NCBI GenBank assembly: GCA_023253575.1
Contig: JALRGB010000170.1
Coordinates: forward strand, 1 to 11,629
Reading direction: 5' to 3'
Length of the DNA stretch: 11,629 nucleotides
Origin: Verrucomicrobiales bacterium
GTDB lineage: Bacteria; Verrucomicrobiota; Verrucomicrobiia; Verrucomicrobiales; V1-33
The position numbers and the translations under genes were made by a program. Shown piece after piece: positions 7,549-11,629 of this stretch (positions are counted from its first letter, which is position 1; the number at the start of each line of letters is the position of its first letter). Under the pieces are notes generated by a model that was not told the DNA's origin, made no database searches, and was given only the letters and a program-made list of their open reading frames with translations.

Positions 7549-7603
7549 GATTTCCGTCCCCCAAACGGGGCAGGACCACCCCCGATTTCTCCCCCGAACG
7601 GGG
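7549..7603. promoter_or_regulatory. Tandem near-palindromic sites in the divergent promoter region
   Basis: Two related units lie between the divergent kinase (ATG 7508) and secreted-protein (ATG 7682) genes: GATTTC-CGT-CCCCCAAACGGGG (7549-7570) and GATTTC-T-CCCCCGAACGGGG (7584-7603). The core of the second is a perfect palindrome, CCCCG-AA-CGGGG; the first has one changed position. The cores start at 7558 and 7591, 33 bp apart, about three helical turns, so two bound dimers would face the same side. A weak -10-like CATTAT at 7630-7635 (+) would put the near core at about -45, an activator-like position. The obvious candidate binder is the neighbouring response regulator. Function is inferred from repetition, symmetry and position only. 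Confidence 0.5.
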
Positions 7604-7681
7604 TATGGCCAGACGAGGTGAAATTTTGTCATTATCGGGAGTTGATCGTCGCGAACGCTTCACCATCAAAATCCGCAGCTC

Positions 7682-8704
7682 ATGAAAATCCACCTCACTC
7701 CACTCCGTGTTCTGACCGCCTCCATCCTCTGCACCATCCCGCAAGCTTCTCACGCCGAAGTTGTCGTGACTCCCTCCGCGGGATTCACCCTGATCTGGGA
7801 TGGCAATGATGGCGATGGCTTTAATCCTGAAAGCCCGGCTCCGGTACCCGCCAATCTGGCTAACGCCCCAGGCGCGGCCGCCTTCACCTCCAGCGACCTC
7901 GGCCCACAGCTCGGCATCAATTTCCACGTCGCCGCCAATATCAACGACGGCTTCTACGGCAACCTGAACAGCTGGATCGGAGGCAACACCCCCACCCCCT
8001 ACGCCGCCATCCGCCTCGGCGGCTTGGCCACCCTGAGCAGCTTTGCCTTCGGACGCGACAATGGAAACGGCGCCTTCGACGACAGCTCCCCCGGAACCGA
8101 CCACTGCGGCGGCCAATGCGACGACCGCAGCCTCGGTGTCTATACCGTGCAAATCACCCGAGTTTCGTTCCCGGACGCCACCACCGCTGACACCGGCAAC
8201 GCCGCCACCGGCTGGCAAACCGTTGGTACCTTGGATTATACATCCAGCGACGACCCGGCTCCGGGTGAAGGATTCACCGCCCACCTCCGCCATGAATACG
8301 AAATGACCGCCAATGCCGCCGGTATTCAAGCTACCGGCTTCCGCCTGCTCGTACCCGCCACCGGACTGGACAGAGGCACCGCGATCGACGAAATCGAACT
8401 CTACGGTCCAGTCATCGTTAATCCCGACAAAGACGGTGACGGCTTCGACGACACCGTCGAGGTCGCCCTCGGTTTCGATCCGAATAACCCAGCCAGCACG
8501 CCAGAATCAAAAGCCGACTTGCTTACCGCCGTTGAATTCAGCTTCTGGGCCGCCAAAGAGAAACAATACAAAATCGAACAGTCCACCGATCTGCAAAAGT
8601 GGAATGTCATCGAGGAAAATATCGCCGGCCGCGGCGGTGAAATCACCCGACTCTACTCCATCACAGGCCAGCCAAAACAGCACTACCGCGCCGTCCGGCA
8701 GTAA
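7682..8704 (+). CDS. Secreted protein with discoidin-like domain, Ca-binding-type loop and C-terminal beta domain
   Basis: This 340-residue exported protein has no recognised enzymatic motif. A signal peptide ends at about 25 (ASHA/EV). A discoidin-like region spans about 28-242, with NDGFYGNLNSWI (88-99), FAFGRDNGN (121-129), an HCGGQC pair (C142, C146) and the closing strand TGFRLLVPATG...AIDEIELYG (218-242). A thrombospondin-type-3-like acidic loop DKDGDGFDD (249-257) probably binds calcium. The C-terminus (about 280-340, with YKIEQSTDLQKWN and ending HYRAVRQ) matches a short beta domain often found at the end of verrucomicrobial exoproteins. The discoidin part resembles the N-terminal module of the divergently encoded kinase. 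Carbohydrate or surface binding is plausible. The ATG at 7682 is chosen for its signal peptide; no clear Shine-Dalgarno. A stem-loop follows the stop. Confidence 0.9.
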   Translation: MKIHLTPLRVLTASILCTIPQASHAEVVVTPSAGFTLIWDGNDGDGFNPESPAPVPANLANAPGAAAFTSSDLGPQLGINFHVAANINDGFYGNLNSWIGGNTPTPYAAIRLGGLATLSSFAFGRDNGNGAFDDSSPGTDHCGGQCDDRSLGVYTVQITRVSFPDATTADTGNAATGWQTVGTLDYTSSDDPAPGEGFTAHLRHEYEMTANAAGIQATGFRLLVPATGLDRGTAIDEIELYGPVIVNPDKDGDGFDDTVEVALGFDPNNPASTPESKADLLTAVEFSFWAAKEKQYKIEQSTDLQKWNVIEENIAGRGGEITRLYSITGQPKQHYRAVRQ

Positions 8705-8717
8705 ACACACCGGCTAC

Positions 8718-8744
8718 CCGGCCACTCTGGTTTTCAGTGACCGG
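8718..8744 (+). terminator. Stem-loop 13 bases after the discoidin-protein stop
   Basis: CCGGCCACT (8718-8726) and AGTGACCGG (8736-8744) pair over nine positions with one C-A mismatch, closing a 9-base loop CTGGTTTTC. Position just after the stop suggests a 3'-end structure or weak terminator, but no T-run follows. Confidence 0.35.
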
Positions 8745-8832
8745 ACCGAGCCAGACGTGCCTCCGTGACGCTGGTTTCAGGGCCGTCCGCGCCCGCCAGC
8801 GCGGCGGCCACTCGCCTCATGATCTCATATTA

Positions 8833-8860
8833 ACCCCGGCACAGTCACCGACTCCGGGGT
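8833..8860. repeat. 7-bp perfect inverted repeat upstream of the lamin-tail-domain gene
   Basis: ACCCCGG (8833-8839) and CCGGGGT (8854-8860) are perfect reverse complements with a 14-base spacer, ending 49 bases before the ATG at 8910. It could be a leader hairpin, an operator, or a second terminator-like structure for the gene before it. There is no T-run. It shares the CCCCG/CGGGG character of the tandem sites at 7558-7603, but the arm spacing differs (14 versus 2 bases), so it is not counted as the same motif. Confidence 0.3.
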
Positions 8861-8909
8861 AGAATGGAACTCCGTCGGCGATGTCGGCTGTCCTTTGATT
8901 TTTGCCATC

Positions 8910-11629
8910 ATGCGCATTCCATTCGTTTCCCGGCTCTGGCTTTCCACCGCGCTGACGGCCGCCGCATTGCTCGGCTCCCCTGCCGATTCGGCCCGCGCCT
9001 CCGACAGCGCCGCCGTTTTTAACGAAGTCCAATATCACCCGGCGACCGCCACCGGCGGGGAGGAATGGATAGAGCTGGCAAATTTGATGTCCGTGGACAT
9101 GGATCTTTCCGGCTGGCAGCTGACAGGGGCCGTGAATTTCACCTTTCCTGAAGGATCCCGACTCAAAGCCGGAGGGTATCTGCTCGTGGCCGCGCAGCCG
9201 ACTGCCGTGCCAGGGGCATTGGGACCGTGGGACGGACGACTATCCAACAATGGCGAACGGCTTCGCTTGCTGAATGTCTCCGGTCGCCTCATGGATGAGC
9301 TTGACTACGGCGATGACGAGCCATGGCCAGCCGCCGCCGACGGGTCCGGAGCCACCCTAGCCCGCCGCCAAGCCGGCACCGCCAGCCACGGAGCCACCGC
9401 CTGGACCGCCAGTTTGGAAACCGGCGGCACGCCTGGAACCAGCAATTTCCCGGGCGGCCCGGCCCCAGCAGGCGTGCGCATTTCGGAAATCACGGCGGCC
9501 GGGCCAGGCCCCTTTCAAGTGGAACTCGTCAACGAAGGAGCGTCGCCGTTTCCACTCACGGACTTGCGCCTCGGTGGATTCACGCCGCCGACCGGCGTGC
9601 TCGAACCCGGAGCATTTATTGTGTACGGTGAGGTGGATCTGGGGTTTTCCCCGCGGGACGGCGAGAAGTTATTTTTGTGGGACGTCCGAGGTGGCCGGGT
9701 ATTGGACGCGGTGACGGCGGGCCCGTTCCCTCGGGCGCGCAGCGGCGGCAGGATGATGCGACCGGACAGTCCGAGCTTCGGCGCCGCCAACCGCTTTGCT
9801 TTGAGCACGGATGTCGTCATCAACGAAATCATGTACGAAGCGCCGCCATTCGCCAGCATCCCGGGCCAGCCGGAAGTCGTCGAAACCACGGTGCTCGTGC
9901 CGCTCGACGCCGTCTGGCGGTATCGCACGGCCGCCAGCGATCCAGGCCCCAACTGGGCGCAAATCCGCCACGAAACGGACCCTGAGTGGCTTTCAGGTCA
10001 GGGGCTCCTCGGCTTTGAAACAACTCCCGCCGCCCTCCCAGACGCGCTGCGAACGCCGTTCCCCTCGACCGCTTCGACCACCTATTATTTTGAAACCGAG
10101 TTCACCCTGACCGCCGAACAAGCGGCCTCCCTGAGCCGGTTGCAAATCGAGCATGTCATCGACGATGGCGCCGCCTTTTACCTCAACGGGGTGGAAGTGA
10201 ACAATTGGCGGATCAATCTGCCCGAGGGAACGATCCGTCACGGGACGCTCGCGTCCGCCGGAGTGCCCAACGCCGTGCTCAGCCCACCCCGGGATGCCCC
10301 GCTCGTTGGTCTCACCCTCGTCCCGGGCGTGAACCGACTCTCAGTCGAGGTACACCAACAACTGGCCAGCGGCAATGACATGGTCTGCGGCGCGCGTCTG
10401 TCCGCCATCACTACCATTACGCCCGAAGTCGCCCCAACGCCGGTCGCTGCCAACCCGGATGAATGGATTGAACTGCACAATCAAGGAGCCACGCCCGTCG
10501 ACTTGACCGGATGGAGCCTAGATCAAGCCGTCCGCTTCACTTTCCCTTCAGGTACAACTATCGCCGCGGGAAGCTTCCTCGTCGTCGCCAAACAAAGCGC
10601 ACAGTTGAAACAGACATGGCCGGAACGCGCCCCCCTCATCATCGGCGACTTTACCGGTAGCCTGAGCTCGAGCGGCGAAATCATTGTCCTGCTGGATGCC
10701 GCCGGAAACCCAGCCGATGAAGCCCACTACCTTCCCAGCCCCCTCAGCGATGGTGGCGGGTCCAGCCTCGAACTCATCGATTCCCGCCACGATAACAGCC
10801 GCCCCCAAGCGTGGGTGGACAGCGACGAAACCGCCAAAAGCGAATGGAAGTCATTCTCTTGGAGGGCCCCCGGCACCCAAAAATTCGGTCCCACCGTCTG
10901 GAATGAATTCCGGCTCGGTCTGCTGGACGCCGGTGCCTGCCTGATCGACGACCTGCGCGTCCGCCGCGATCCTGACGGGGCCGCCGTCGAACTGCTGCGA
11001 AATGGAGATTTTGAAAAACTACCAGCCGGAGCGAACTGGCGGCTGCTGGGCAATCATGCTGGCAGCCGGGTCGTCGAGGACCCTACGAATCCCGCCAACC
11101 GCGTGCTGCGGCTGGCGGCTACGGGACCGACCGAAACCAATCACAACCACGCCGAAACTACCTTTGTCAACAATGCGGCCCTGACGAGCGGTGTGCATGA
11201 AGTCAGCTTTCGCGCCCGCTGGCTCAGCGGCACCAACCAACTCAATACCCGCGCGTATTACCAAAAACTGGCGAGAACCTGGGAGCTGCCGATTCCTGCA
11301 GCGCTCGGCACTCCGGGCGCCCGCAATTCCCGCACCGTGGCCGCGGCCGAGGCCGGGCCGGTCCTCTCTGGGCTGCTTCACACCCCGGCCATCCCAGCCG
11401 CTCGTGAAGATGTCACGGTCTCGCTGGCCGCCACCGACCCGGACGGCGTGACTGCGGCCGTCCTTTATTACCGGATCAATCCGGCATCCACCTTTGAGAC
11501 GCGCCCGATGACCCTGAGCGACGGTCGCTGGTCGGCGGCCATTCCCGGGCAGGCCGCCGGGGCCATCGTCCACTTTTATGCCACCGTCATTGATTCCGTC
11601 GGGGCCACCAGTCAGCTGCCCACACGGGG
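8910..11629 (+). CDS. Large secreted lamin-tail-domain protein, CotH-associated type (3' end outside window)
   Basis: The first 906 residues of an exported protein are visible; the frame is open to the right edge. A signal peptide spans about 1-30 (ends SARA). Lamin-tail domain 1 (about 35-150) has FNEVQYHP (37-44) and EWIELAN (52-58), then LSGW and a FTFPEG turn. A degenerate second copy lies at about 189-300 (VRISEI). A third starts VVINEIMYEAPP (302-313) and resumes at DEWIELHNQG (517-526), with a beta-sandwich-like insert between (VWRYRT 335-340, DDGAAFYLNG 418-427). Next come a possible carbohydrate-binding-like module (about 680-790, NGDFEK near 700, NHNHAE 744-749) and a fibronectin-III-like segment (about 815-900). 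In related verrucomicrobial proteins such modules precede a CotH kinase-like domain; that part would lie outside the window. It lies 205 bp after the discoidin-protein gene, same strand; ATG chosen for the signal peptide, no Shine-Dalgarno seen. Confidence 0.9.
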   Translation, partial: MRIPFVSRLWLSTALTAAALLGSPADSARASDSAAVFNEVQYHPATATGGEEWIELANLMSVDMDLSGWQLTGAVNFTFPEGSRLKAGGYLLVAAQPTAVPGALGPWDGRLSNNGERLRLLNVSGRLMDELDYGDDEPWPAAADGSGATLARRQAGTASHGATAWTASLETGGTPGTSNFPGGPAPAGVRISEITAAGPGPFQVELVNEGASPFPLTDLRLGGFTPPTGVLEPGAFIVYGEVDLGFSPRDGEKLFLWDVRGGRVLDAVTAGPFPRARSGGRMMRPDSPSFGAANRFALSTDVVINEIMYEAPPFASIPGQPEVVETTVLVPLDAVWRYRTAASDPGPNWAQIRHETDPEWLSGQGLLGFETTPAALPDALRTPFPSTASTTYYFETEFTLTAEQAASLSRLQIEHVIDDGAAFYLNGVEVNNWRINLPEGTIRHGTLASAGVPNAVLSPPRDAPLVGLTLVPGVNRLSVEVHQQLASGNDMVCGARLSAITTITPEVAPTPVAANPDEWIELHNQGATPVDLTGWSLDQAVRFTFPSGTTIAAGSFLVVAKQSAQLKQTWPERAPLIIGDFTGSLSSSGEIIVLLDAAGNPADEAHYLPSPLSDGGGSSLELIDSRHDNSRPQAWVDSDETAKSEWKSFSWRAPGTQKFGPTVWNEFRLGLLDAGACLIDDLRVRRDPDGAAVELLRNGDFEKLPAGANWRLLGNHAGSRVVEDPTNPANRVLRLAATGPTETNHNHAETTFVNNAALTSGVHEVSFRARWLSGTNQLNTRAYYQKLARTWELPIPAALGTPGARNSRTVAAAEAGPVLSGLLHTPAIPAAREDVTVSLAATDPDGVTAAVLYYRINPASTFETRPMTLSDGRWSAAIPGQAAGAIVHFYATVIDSVGATSQLPTR

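Noticed and set aside
7617..7664. GGTGAA (7617-7622) / TTCACC (7659-7664) inverted repeat in the leader of the secreted protein
   Set aside because: Only six base pairs around a 36-base loop; expected by chance at this length.
7445..8329. 294-residue minus-strand open frame antisense to the secreted discoidin protein and across the divergent promoter
   Set aside because: Its translation is low-complexity, rich in Gly/Ala/Val with no domain, while the opposite strand encodes a signal peptide and recognisable modules. It is a GC-driven shadow frame.

Overview
The window most likely comes from a GC-rich Verrucomicrobiota chromosome (Opitutae-like or Limisphaerales-like; I cannot place it more finely). 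This rests on remembered family resemblance, not a search: the style of the trigger factor, DprA and CysD, a propeller-type sensor kinase with a discoidin-like ectodomain, a secreted protein ending in the short beta domain common in this phylum, and a large lamin-tail-domain exoprotein of the CotH-associated type. There are no tRNA or rRNA genes, insertion sequences or CRISPR arrays.

Layout: the left 7.5 kb is read entirely from the minus strand. In transcription order it holds a sensor histidine kinase (7508-3951) whose stop overlaps the start of a NarL/FixJ response regulator (3954-3325), then an AT-rich gap, cysD (3052-2144), dprA (1988-879), and the 5' part of tig (758 to beyond base 1). 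The right 4 kb is read from the plus strand: a secreted discoidin-like protein (7682-8704) and the 5' part of a large secreted lamin-tail-domain protein (8910 to beyond base 11629).

The cysD-dprA-tig part is housekeeping: sulfate activation, processing of incoming single-stranded DNA, and ribosome-associated folding. No cysN follows cysD.

The more interesting part is the divergent locus centred on 7509-7681. The kinase has a signal peptide, an N-terminal discoidin-like module, fourteen beta-propeller blades (two seven-bladed propellers), a Y_Y_Y domain, one membrane segment and a HisKA_3/HATPase transmitter. The divergent secreted protein carries a related discoidin-like module, with its motifs in a different linear order. 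Between the two genes lie two copies of a GC-rich near-palindrome (CCCCCRAACGGGG) 33 bp apart, each preceded by GATTTC. They look like tandem operator sites. The inference is a self-contained surface-sensing unit: the kinase-regulator pair senses an extracellular ligand, possibly a glycan, and controls the divergent secreted proteins through the tandem sites. Neither the ligand nor the regulatory link is shown by sequence alone.
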